Shown one piece after another: positions 25,230-32,951 of a stretch of 64,000 nt of DNA (positions within the stretch are counted from its first letter, which is position 1; the number at the start of each line of letters is the position of its first letter). Position numbers and translations under genes: made by a program. A model generated the notes under the pieces. The model did not search any database, had not been told where the DNA came from, and worked only from the letters and a program-made list of their open reading frames with translations. The stretch covers positions 1-64,000 of the forward strand of contig JAGWYN010000004.1 of the NCBI GenBank assembly GCA_018969295.1, given 5' to 3'. This DNA is from Chloroflexota bacterium (GTDB lineage Bacteria; Chloroflexota; Anaerolineae; Caldilineales; Caldilineaceae).

Positions 25230-26354
25230 TTATCGGGCCTCAAACGCTTCTGTCACCTGGCTCTCCACCAATCCGAACTGCTCCAGGGTATAGCGATGGA
25301 CGCCGTGCTGGTGTTGTGGGTTTTGTGCGAGCCACTGGGAGAGGTTGCTGGCCAGCCCAGCGTTCCAGCGGTAGCCAAAATACTCGTAGATGGTGTGCAC
25401 AGTCTGAAGCGGGTTTGCGACCAGCTCCGCGTAGTTCACGTCGAGAAGCTGGGCGGGAGGAATGGCAGCTCTGGCGTCGTTGGCACGTCTGGCCAGCTCT
25501 GCCAGCCGCCGCAGCCAGTAGGCGCCGATCGCAGCCGGGTCGATCCGGTCGCTGAAGCGTCTGCGCCCTGCTGCGGTCAGGCTGCAGCAGGAGGGAAGAA
25601 CCTCCTGCGGGTCACGGTGAAGATAGACGATGCGGGCGCTGGGAAACTCGGCCACCAGTGTCTCCAGCGCGTAGAGGTGGGCGGGGGCTTTCAGCGCCCA
25701 GTGGCTCTCTGGCGGCCAGGCGAGGCTCAAATACTGCAGCTGGCGGTGGTAGTCCCGGTACGGCTCGCGCAGCGGCTGGTGAAGCAGCCACTCGGCATAG
25801 CTTGGCACATTGGCCCGAAAATCGAACAGATGGCCGAGAAAGCCATGTTCGAAGAGACGGCTGCACTCGGCTGGCTTGTTGGCGGCGATGTGGTGTGCTC
25901 TGACAAAGTCAGCAGCCAGCCCATTTTGAAAGTGGATCAGGGCGCTGGCCTGTTCCAGGCGGGGGTCGGTGGGCCAGTGCGCGGCGGCCGGGGCTGGCAC
26001 CGGATAGAGTGCTTCGGCCAGGTGCAGCCAGCGTGCGGCAGGGTCCTGGGCCAGCAGATTGTGCAGCAGAGAGGTGCCGCTGCGGAAGAACCCCACCACG
26101 AACAGCGGCTTGGTCAGAGGCACGAGCGATCCTGGCAGCAGCCGTGCAAACTCTGCCTCCAACAGCAGGCGATTGGACAGCAGCCGCACGCTTTCTTGTT
26201 GAAAGACCTGTGTGCCGGCTGGGGTCAGGCTGGCTTCGTGGTGCAGGGCCTGCCAAAACCGCTGCAGCGGCTCGTCGATCCCCGCACTTCCCCAGTCTGA
26301 CAGTCCTGTGATCTTCTCTGCCTGGGAGATCAACTCAGCCGGCACCAGATCCAT
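25230..26354 (-). CDS. sulfotransferase family protein (Sulfotransfer_3-like)
   Basis: A 374-residue PAPS-dependent sulfotransferase of a subfamily different from the 223-aa enzyme. The PAPS loop is VGFFRSGTSLLHNLL (about 88-102), and the 3'-phosphate motif is IVYLHRDPQEVLPS (about 230-243). An additional 85-residue N-terminal region precedes the catalytic core. It lies between the flavin monooxygenase and the antiporter, on the same strand with gaps of about 30 bp, so it is part of the AMP-ligase operon. Together with two others it suggests that the product carries one or more sulfate or sulfamate groups, or that the enzymes act on different intermediates. Confidence 0.87.
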   Translation of the reverse strand: MDLVPAELISQAEKITGLSDWGSAGIDEPLQRFWQALHHEASLTPAGTQVFQQESVRLLSNRLLLEAEFARLLPGSLVPLTKPLFVVGFFRSGTSLLHNLLAQDPAARWLHLAEALYPVPAPAAAHWPTDPRLEQASALIHFQNGLAADFVRAHHIAANKPAECSRLFEHGFLGHLFDFRANVPSYAEWLLHQPLREPYRDYHRQLQYLSLAWPPESHWALKAPAHLYALETLVAEFPSARIVYLHRDPQEVLPSCCSLTAAGRRRFSDRIDPAAIGAYWLRRLAELARRANDARAAIPPAQLLDVNYAELVANPLQTVHTIYEYFGYRWNAGLASNLSQWLAQNPQHQHGVHRYTLEQFGLVESQVTEAFEAR

Positions 26355-26387
26355 GATGGCACTCCTCGCTGTTTTCCAGCAATGGTC

Positions 26388-28154
26388 TTAGAAGACTGGC
26401 TTCAGCTTGCGGAAACCCAGCCTGCTGAAGAGATGGAACCAGGGTTTCATCGCATAGACGACCGTGTGCTGCAAAACGCGGTCGATCGGAACGGCCGGGA
26501 GCTGTCCGGCGGCTACCAGCGCCTGGTCGAATTTGGCACCATAGCCGTGCAAACGATACTGATAGGAGGCATACGGGCCAAACAAGCAGAGATAGAGCAG
26601 CTTGGGTCTTGCCAGCAGCCGCCACAGCTGCGGCTGGCATCCGATCAAGCTGGCCAGCTGATTGGTGTAGACATGGTAGTCCACCAGGCTGTTCAGGCGC
26701 TCGGCATAGTTGGCGCGGGTGCGGTTGTAGTGTGCCGCGTCTGCCTGAATCATCGCACGCATCGAGTCTGCATCGGGCAGATGCAATTTACCGGCCGTCA
26801 CACCGGCAAACCAGCGGGCCTGCAGCTCGGCGACTGGGGGCAAAGCGCCGACATTGGGGCGCGAGAAGCCGATGAATGCCAACGAAGAATCTCCTGGCAA
26901 GAAAACATTTTTGTAGAGATTCCGGCCATCCAGCTTGGGGTTGGCCGTGTAAAAGGGCAGATAGGTACGAAAACCGGTGCACAGGACGACCGTATCGATT
27001 TCAACCTGCGTTCCGTTGTCGAATTCGACCGTGTTGCCGCCCTGGAACGAACGAATGCCTGGCATCATTTTGACCGAATGGTCCACGATCCCGCGCAGAA
27101 ATTCCATTCTTTTGGTGAAGGGCTGCGTGTTGTGCAGCGTTCCCGAATACCAGTCAAACAGGAACTTCAGCTGGTAGGCTTTTTGCTGGATCTCCTCTTC
27201 AGAGTGGGGGATTTCCTGACAGAATTCGTCGCACGCCCGGCTCAGCTCCACGCCGGAGGCGGGTCCATGGCGTGGGGGAGATTTGAAAAGGGCTTTCCAT
27301 GCTTTCCAGCTGAAGAGATCTTTCAGCAGCATACCGGCTTTGCGAGGGGCAAACAACCACATGACCAGCAAGAGAGGCAGCCCCAACAACGTGTAGATCG
27401 TTTTGAAACGCGAATATCGGTCTGGCAGACGACAATCTACGTTGTAGTCGTGGAGGAACTGGCGGGGCAGCCACACCTTGGCCCGGGTCGAGTCGAAGTC
27501 AGCGGGAAGTTTTTCGGGGCTGAAGTTTCGAGTCAGGGCCATGCCGCGGCGCAGCGAGAAGTAGAGTTTGCCGGCCAGGGGCGTCAGCTCCTTCACCATA
27601 TCCGCCCCACTCTCGCCGCCGCCGACGACGACCACCCGTTTTCCTTTCAGCTCGTCCATGCTCTTGAGCAGAGACGAATGAACAACCGTACCTTGAAAAC
27701 GCTCGCGGTTGGCAAAGTCGGGGATGAGCGGGATGTGGTGCAGCCCGGAACAGACTGCGACCGCATCGTAGGTGCGGCTCTGGGGAGAACCCTCCTGCTG
27801 AAAGGCGACTTCCCAGCCCGCAGCGGTCTTGCGCAGATCGGTCACCGATGTGTTGTAGCGGATATGTTCCAGGAGTTTGTGTGCCCGGGCATACTTGTAG
27901 AGATAGTCGAGATAGACCGTGTGATGGGGAAACTCTGCCACCCCTGGGGCGATTGGAAAATCTGAAAACTGCAGAAAGGTTTTGGAGCTGCTGGCGACTG
28001 TGCTGTCAGAGACGCTGGACATCGCCCGATCAAAATACCAGAGCCCCCCCAGCGCATCCCGTTTTTCGAAGATATCGAACGCAATTCCTTCTTCTGCCAG
28101 ATGTTTGGCCGTCGTCAGCCCTGCTGCTCCAGCGCCGATTACACAAACACGCAT
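26388..28154 (-). CDS. flavin-containing monooxygenase
   Basis: About 588 residues from ATG 28154, with AGGAGG 10 bp upstream; upstream in-frame sequence overlaps the thioester reductase gene and is rejected. The FAD-binding motif is IGAGAAGL at the N-terminus, the FMO fingerprint-like FQGTVVHSSLLKS lies near residue 155, and the NADPH motif VVVGGGESGAD near 175. Such enzymes oxygenate nucleophilic N or S, or carry out Baeyer-Villiger reactions on ketones. An extra C-terminal region of about 120 residues is typical of longer bacterial members. It is 14 bp downstream of the thioester reductase, so the two are co-transcribed. In this cluster it could N-hydroxylate an amine; the substrate is unknown. 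Confidence 0.9.
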   Translation of the reverse strand: MRVCVIGAGAAGLTTAKHLAEEGIAFDIFEKRDALGGLWYFDRAMSSVSDSTVASSSKTFLQFSDFPIAPGVAEFPHHTVYLDYLYKYARAHKLLEHIRYNTSVTDLRKTAAGWEVAFQQEGSPQSRTYDAVAVCSGLHHIPLIPDFANRERFQGTVVHSSLLKSMDELKGKRVVVVGGGESGADMVKELTPLAGKLYFSLRRGMALTRNFSPEKLPADFDSTRAKVWLPRQFLHDYNVDCRLPDRYSRFKTIYTLLGLPLLLVMWLFAPRKAGMLLKDLFSWKAWKALFKSPPRHGPASGVELSRACDEFCQEIPHSEEEIQQKAYQLKFLFDWYSGTLHNTQPFTKRMEFLRGIVDHSVKMMPGIRSFQGGNTVEFDNGTQVEIDTVVLCTGFRTYLPFYTANPKLDGRNLYKNVFLPGDSSLAFIGFSRPNVGALPPVAELQARWFAGVTAGKLHLPDADSMRAMIQADAAHYNRTRANYAERLNSLVDYHVYTNQLASLIGCQPQLWRLLARPKLLYLCLFGPYASYQYRLHGYGAKFDQALVAAGQLPAVPIDRVLQHTVVYAMKPWFHLFSRLGFRKLKPVF

Positions 28155-28168
28155 AAACAACGAACCTC

Positions 28169-29410
28169 CTATTTGTCTTGAAATTGTGGTGGCGGTGGGA
28201 GATAGCCCACCTGTTGAAAATAGCGAAGATACGTGCCCATCAGCGCGCGGTCCAAGGGAGGGCAGGCGACTGTGCTGCCCGCAAGAAAGCGTTGAACCGT
28301 CTCTGTCACGAACGGAGGGCGCTGCACCTGCAAATTGTTGGGCGTAGCCAGCATGAGCTGCAAAACAGCCAACGAATTTCTGGGGGGCAGGGAGGCGGCC
28401 TGTTGTTTGACCCGACACAGCCACTCTCTGTACGGAATTTTCTCCAGCGAATATCCGCAGTCACACAAGAGGCTGTACAGCTCTGCCCAGGGCATCGGAT
28501 GGGGATTGACCAGATGAAAGGCGTGTCCCCAGGCATTTTGTTGTGATGCCAGCTGCACGACTGCACCGCTGACGTAATCAACCGGCACCAACGGAATTTC
28601 GACATCCAGATCTGGGAAGAGCCCCAGTTCCACCGAACCCTGGATCAAGGTATTCAGCAAGTCAAACGAACCGTCCTGCCCGACTTTGCTCACCCCGGTG
28701 CGGCTGTGTCCGCCCACACGTACCGGACGATAGATCACAACCGGAAATCCCCGATCCTGTGCGAACAGCATCAGCCGGTCGGCCACCCATTTGGAGAGGG
28801 TGTAGCCGCCGCGCAATGTCTGTGAATACTGTGGGAGGTCGTCGTCCCGGATCGGGGTGGTCAGGGGATGGGCTGCGCTGAAAAAAATTGCCATACTCGA
28901 AAGAAAGTGGATCGGCTTGGTGCGCTGCAGGGCAGCCAGCCGGAGCAGTTCGTGGGTGCCGCCCACATTGGTCGGTTTCAGCCTGGCGTAGTCGTGCAGG
29001 TTGTTGACCCAGCTGCCGTTGTGAACGATGAGCTGCACTTTGGCAGCCAGCTCCACAAAGCTCCGCTCGTCCAGCCCCAGACGTGGCTGGGCCAGATCTC
29101 CCAACACCGGCACCAGCCTGGGACGGTACTCCTCCTGCCAAACCTGGTAGGAGTGCAGCTGCTGGACAAGACGCTCGTTGGCTTCCTGTATGGTCTTCTG
29201 CCGGCTGAGGTAATAGATTGTGGCCTGGGTGCGTGCCATCAACCCCTGGACAAGATAGGCCCCCAAAAAACCGGTGGCCCCGGTCAGAAAGAGGGACTCC
29301 GGGTTCTGCCAGTGGTCGGCAATGGGCGCAGCGGGCTGGATCTTCGGATCCAGCTGCAGATCGGCGTACAGGCTGTCTGGGATGTCAGTGTCAATCAGCG
29401 GACGTGGCAT
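28169..29410 (-). CDS. stand-alone thioester reductase (NAD(P)-binding, male-sterility type)
   Basis: A 413-residue extended-SDR protein similar to terminal reductase domains of NRPS/PKS and carboxylic acid reductases. The cofactor motif is FLTGATGFLGAYL (about 42-54), Ser of the active site is in FLSSMA, and the YxxxK motif is GYTLSKW. It would release an acyl group from a carrier protein by NADPH-dependent reduction to the aldehyde or alcohol. No adenylation or carrier domain is fused, so it must act on a separate ACP, such as the one at 23475-23762. Its first 16 bp overlap the end of the VOC-like gene, indicating coupling. Ligase, ACP and reductase together resemble a split carboxylic acid reductase. 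Confidence 0.9.
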   Translation of the reverse strand: MPRPLIDTDIPDSLYADLQLDPKIQPAAPIADHWQNPESLFLTGATGFLGAYLVQGLMARTQATIYYLSRQKTIQEANERLVQQLHSYQVWQEEYRPRLVPVLGDLAQPRLGLDERSFVELAAKVQLIVHNGSWVNNLHDYARLKPTNVGGTHELLRLAALQRTKPIHFLSSMAIFFSAAHPLTTPIRDDDLPQYSQTLRGGYTLSKWVADRLMLFAQDRGFPVVIYRPVRVGGHSRTGVSKVGQDGSFDLLNTLIQGSVELGLFPDLDVEIPLVPVDYVSGAVVQLASQQNAWGHAFHLVNPHPMPWAELYSLLCDCGYSLEKIPYREWLCRVKQQAASLPPRNSLAVLQLMLATPNNLQVQRPPFVTETVQRFLAGSTVACPPLDRALMGTYLRYFQQVGYLPPPPQFQDK

Positions 29411-30219
29411 TGGTTCACAAACTCGAGTTCCAAACGTTTGTTCTGGTTAATAATTTTGGTATGGTAGGAGCCATCGTGCGGATTGTACACGCAGGCTGGG
29501 TAGGCGAGCCGGAAACTGCTGTTTTGGCTGGCAAGTTGCTCGAACGCAACCTGCAGCATCGTGACTGTCTGTCTCTCCTGGACTGCAATTGCATAGTGCC
29601 AGATGGAGTCTCCGCCAAAATAGCGCTGCAGGATCTGGTCATGGTCGGGTGCCAGGTCTGGTGCGACCAGCCGTTTGCGCAGGTCTAAGACGCTGAACTG
29701 GCCGGGCAGCCGCGATGGAAGCTGGGGAGCAGGGCGGTGGATATCGAACAGTTCCAACATCAATTCCTGGCCCTCTACCCCCATCCAGATGCGCATAATC
29801 TCGGCCGAGGCCCTGACCCGCTTCTGGAACGCCGCCGAGGCCGGAAAGCGCAGCGAGCGGAGCACCTGGATTTCGACCCCCAGCAACTGTTCGAACCGGC
29901 AGCTCCAATGCTCGAACCCATCGACCACCAGATCCATCGGCTCATAAATTTCCAAGCCGACATGGAACAACTTCTGCAGATTCACTGCTGGCAGAAGCAG
30001 TTGCAGCAAACCGTCGTGGCCCTCAAAAAAGCTTTGCAGCAGCGCAGGAACGTTCCTGCCTCTGACCTCGGTCAGTGCCAGCAGCACCTTTTCGTAGTCA
30101 CTTTTGATCAGTTCTAGCAGGCTGGCGGGATTGGCGCTGTTTTTTTGCTGCAACAGCTCCCGGTTTGACTTCAGCAACGTACGAAACTGAAGAGCCTTCT
30201 CATAGTTGGCGCCTGTCAT
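29395..30219 (-). CDS. VOC (glyoxalase-fold) superfamily-like protein
   Basis: About 274 residues from ATG 30219, which has a GGAGGAGGGG stretch 8 bp upstream. No exact family is recognised. After about 80 helical N-terminal residues, the sequence shows two halves with VOC-like spacing: FHVGLEI ... MLELFDIH, then IWHYAIAV ... RLELEF. In known VOC enzymes the His and Glu of these strands bind a divalent metal, so all four ligands may be present. VOC proteins include dioxygenases, isomerases, lyases and resistance proteins. It sits between the AMP ligase and the thioester reductase and overlaps the latter, so it probably acts on the activated acyl intermediate. Treat the fold call as moderate. 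Confidence 0.55.
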   Translation of the reverse strand: MTGANYEKALQFRTLLKSNRELLQQKNSANPASLLELIKSDYEKVLLALTEVRGRNVPALLQSFFEGHDGLLQLLLPAVNLQKLFHVGLEIYEPMDLVVDGFEHWSCRFEQLLGVEIQVLRSLRFPASAAFQKRVRASAEIMRIWMGVEGQELMLELFDIHRPAPQLPSRLPGQFSVLDLRKRLVAPDLAPDHDQILQRYFGGDSIWHYAIAVQERQTVTMLQVAFEQLASQNSSFRLAYPACVYNPHDGSYHTKIINQNKRLELEFVNQCHVR

Positions 30220-30300
30220 GGCAGCAGCCCCTCCTCCTCGACGGCTCTCTCTTGGCTGGGGGATTCCCCCTGGCCTCACAGCCAGCATTTCCTGATGCCC

Positions 30301-31728
30301 TTAGACAACGGCTGTCTCCAGCCTGGTTTGCAAGCTTTGGCGGTCAATTTTGCCGCTGGGCAGCAGCGGAAACGACTCTACCACCACCACTTCGTCCGGC
30401 AGGGCGTAGGGGGGCAGTTGGCCAAAACAGGCCTCCCGGATCTGAGAAGCCTCGGCCGTGGCCACGCAGCAGGCGACCAGCCGGTCGGTGCGCTCCAGAT
30501 ACAGCACGACAGTGCTTTGCACGCCTTCCAGCCGTTCGATCTCCTGGGCCACCTCGATGAGATTTACCAAAAAACCGCGACGGTTGAAACTGTCCTGGTT
30601 GCGTCCTACAACCTTCAGCCGGTCTGGCCCGACAGCACATGCCAGGTCACCGGTCCGGTACCAGGTGTCGGCCTGGCTGAGCCACTGCCCACGCTCGTCT
30701 ACATAGCCGAGATACCCGTAGGGGTGTCGGCAAGACAGTTCCCCGATCTGGGTCAGACTGTCTGTCCCTTCCAGCCGCAGTTCCACCCCCTCCATCGGCG
30801 TGCCGATCGTGCCAATCCGGGCCGTCAACGGTTCCTGCCAGTCACAGGCGGCGATCGCCCCCATCTCTGTAGAACCGTACTGGTTGACCAGGCAGCTGCC
30901 AAACCTGGCATCGAACTGCTCAAACAACGACTCCTGAATGCGCTGGCCGGAGGTTACGATCACCCGATAGACGCTGTTCTTGCGCTTCCAGCGCAGCATC
31001 ATCTCACAGAGATCGGGCGTCAAGAAGGCCAGAGTCGGCTGAAACTCTTTTTCGTAGGTCAGAATCTTGAGAATATTGGCCTTGTCGACGATCTGGATTG
31101 CTGCTCCAGCCAGGGCAGCCGACAAAAAAGCAGCGCCCATCCCATACATATGAAAAATCGGGACCGGGATCAACATGCGGTCATTCGCCGTGATCTGGTA
31201 CTTTTGCAGACAGTTCTGGGCGTTGCGGAGCAGCTTCTCCTGCTGGTGCACCACGATTTTGGATGTACCCAGGCTGCCCGAGGTGCGCAAATAGAGGCGG
31301 CCAGCGGGCAGCTCATCGGTGGCTGACAGCGGTCTCCCCTGAAGCGCCGCAGAAAACGCGCGGTCGGGCTGGAGGGTCAGGTGGTGATGGCAAAACGCCG
31401 GGATCGACGGCTGGTAGCCAGCCCCTTTGGATGCGTGCTGGGCAGGAGGCAGCAACACAAAGCTGCGGCCGCGCGCCAACAGATAGAGCAGGGTCACCGC
31501 ACCAGTCACACTGTTGGGGCATTCGTAGGCGACAGTCTGGTGCGGGTCTATCCCCAGCCTGACAAACTGTTCGTCCAGTTCGACAAACAGGGAGGGCAGC
31601 TCCTGGTAGCTGCAGCTCAGGGTGCCGTCGGTAATCCGATGGGTGTTTTGAAACAAAAATGAATCCTGCCAGAGTGTTGTCATGGACCCAACTTTTTTGA
31701 ACGACTGCACCGTCTCCACCTGAGACAT
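30301..31728 (-). CDS. AMP-dependent acyl/aryl ligase (ANL superfamily)
   Basis: About 475 residues from ATG 31728, about 22 nt after the predicted transcript start; ATG 31683 is an alternative. ANL motifs are visible: the P-loop LRTSGSLGTSK, the A5 motif QYGSTEMG, YRTGDLA with the conserved Asp, and the A10 lysine in LPSGKIDRQSL. It would adenylate a carboxylic acid and transfer it to a phosphopantetheine thiol, on ACP or CoA. It opens the operon containing the VOC-like protein, thioester reductase, monooxygenase, sulfotransferase and antiporter. No carrier domain is fused, so the free ACP in the next operon is the obvious partner. The substrate cannot be predicted here. Confidence 0.9.
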   Translation of the reverse strand: MSQVETVQSFKKVGSMTTLWQDSFLFQNTHRITDGTLSCSYQELPSLFVELDEQFVRLGIDPHQTVAYECPNSVTGAVTLLYLLARGRSFVLLPPAQHASKGAGYQPSIPAFCHHHLTLQPDRAFSAALQGRPLSATDELPAGRLYLRTSGSLGTSKIVVHQQEKLLRNAQNCLQKYQITANDRMLIPVPIFHMYGMGAAFLSAALAGAAIQIVDKANILKILTYEKEFQPTLAFLTPDLCEMMLRWKRKNSVYRVIVTSGQRIQESLFEQFDARFGSCLVNQYGSTEMGAIAACDWQEPLTARIGTIGTPMEGVELRLEGTDSLTQIGELSCRHPYGYLGYVDERGQWLSQADTWYRTGDLACAVGPDRLKVVGRNQDSFNRRGFLVNLIEVAQEIERLEGVQSTVVLYLERTDRLVACCVATAEASQIREACFGQLPPYALPDEVVVVESFPLLPSGKIDRQSLQTRLETAVV

Positions 31729-31756
31729 GCTTAAAGAGCCAGCTGGCTGTGCCTCT

Positions 31757-31800
31757 ACTTTAGCAAATGGCTGTGACTTGAACATAAGTTGAATGTGAGC
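31757..31800 (-). promoter_or_regulatory. SARP-type promoter upstream of the AMP ligase operon (site B)
   Basis: Three direct repeats at exact 11-bp phase, plus-strand reading: TGACT (31774-31778), TAAGT (31785-31789), TGAGC (31796-31800). On the minus strand a weaker -10 box TAAAGT (31762-31757), preceded by TGC, starts 16 bp from the start of the proximal repeat. It closely resembles site A, including the TCACAGC stretch between repeat and -10. The predicted leader to ATG 31728 is only about 22 nt. Confidence 0.7.
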
Positions 31801-31850
31801 TTTACAACGCGTACCAGCAGCCAGATACCGTGCCCGCAGACGACAGAACT

Positions 31851-32822
31851 TCACTCGACCGGATGAACTATGCCATCTTCCCCCAACTGGCCGAGCTTGT
31901 ACACCAACAGTTCCAGATCGGGCAATCTTGGAACAATTTCTGACGCGTACTGACGCCATTTCTCCGAAGAAGGCGCAGAAAAAGTCATGCGCGACAGCGG
32001 CAGCGGATTCGAAAGTGCCTGTTCGACGCCTGCATCCCAATGCAAGCTGGCAAACGCAGCGATACGCCGAACAGTCAGCTGGGGAAAGGCCACAAGGTCG
32101 GCATAGCGCACAGCCAACCACTGCTCGCGTGGGAGCGCAGCCAGATCCGCCAGGATCGTCTCATTGGCCACACGCCATTGTTGGACAGCGACCTCCGCCA
32201 AAGGATGGCCCACCAGCAGTTCCCAGCCGGGTGTCAACAGAAAGCTCCATGCCCCTGATGGCCAGCCAGGAAGCGCATGGTAGGCGATGAAACGTCGGCT
32301 CTGCCAGCCATCCAGAATGCTGGCAATGTTTTCGGCCGGGGTTCGATGCAGAAATAGAAAACGGGCATCCGGGAAAAGCGCCTGCAAGAAGGGGATCCGC
32401 AGCGCATTTTTGGGGGTTTTCTCCAACAAGCGCACAGCCGCCGGCTGTTCCTGAGGGGGCAACTCGATCCAGAGCCGACCTGTGCGGTCGCGTAGCTGGC
32501 GAGCAAAACGGTCGCACAGCTGTTCAGCCAACGCCGGTGTCAGATCGGCAGCCCCCAGGCGGTTGGATGCATACCCACGCGCCGCCGGGTGCAATGCCGG
32601 AATCCCTTCAAAAATTTCATGGCTCTCTTCGCCGATGGTCCAGAGTTCAGGAAAATTTGCCAGGGTTTCCAGCAAGAGTGTGCTGCCGGCACGCGGTGCG
32701 CTGACAATGATCAGCGGCTGCACCAGATGCGGCGGCTGAAACGACTGTATTTGGCGGCGAACCCGCTTTTGTCGCGCTTCGAGCACCTGTCGCCGCAACG
32801 CTGAGTTGGCAGTCCAGTCCAT
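31851..32822 (-). CDS. sulfotransferase family protein
   Basis: A 323-residue PAPS-dependent sulfotransferase, the third in the cluster. The PAPS loop is IIVSAPRAGSTLLLETL (about 37-53), and the 3'-phosphate region reads RFLFLHRTPAENIASIL (about 155-171). It differs in loop sequence from both other sulfotransferases, so it is not a recent duplicate. It lies upstream of the AMP ligase promoter and downstream of the sulfatase, both on the same strand, with a 20-bp perfect inverted repeat in front of it. Whether it belongs to the SARP-controlled set is unclear, because it ends before promoter site B and no matching repeats were seen ahead of it. Confidence 0.86.
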   Translation of the reverse strand: MDWTANSALRRQVLEARQKRVRRQIQSFQPPHLVQPLIIVSAPRAGSTLLLETLANFPELWTIGEESHEIFEGIPALHPAARGYASNRLGAADLTPALAEQLCDRFARQLRDRTGRLWIELPPQEQPAAVRLLEKTPKNALRIPFLQALFPDARFLFLHRTPAENIASILDGWQSRRFIAYHALPGWPSGAWSFLLTPGWELLVGHPLAEVAVQQWRVANETILADLAALPREQWLAVRYADLVAFPQLTVRRIAAFASLHWDAGVEQALSNPLPLSRMTFSAPSSEKWRQYASEIVPRLPDLELLVYKLGQLGEDGIVHPVE

Positions 32823-32868
32823 GCTTCTCCTCCTTGGCAGCCACAGCCTGCCTGTAAAGCTGCGCAGA

Positions 32869-32909
32869 ATCTGCGGTGCCTCTGCCTGACAGGCAGAGGC
32901 ACCGCAGAT
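32869..32909 (-). terminator. perfect 20-bp inverted repeat between sulfatase and sulfotransferase genes
   Basis: The left arm 32869-32888 and right arm 32890-32909 are perfectly complementary over 20 bp with a single central base. Transcription from the sulfatase gene (stop at 32952) would read through it before reaching the sulfotransferase start at 32822. No T-run follows, so it is not a textbook intrinsic terminator. It could be an RNA-stabilising or processing hairpin, or a protein-binding palindrome. Confidence 0.5.
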
Positions 32910-32951
32910 ACTTGAGAACTCCTGCGCTACAGATTTCTGCCGTGCAACACT

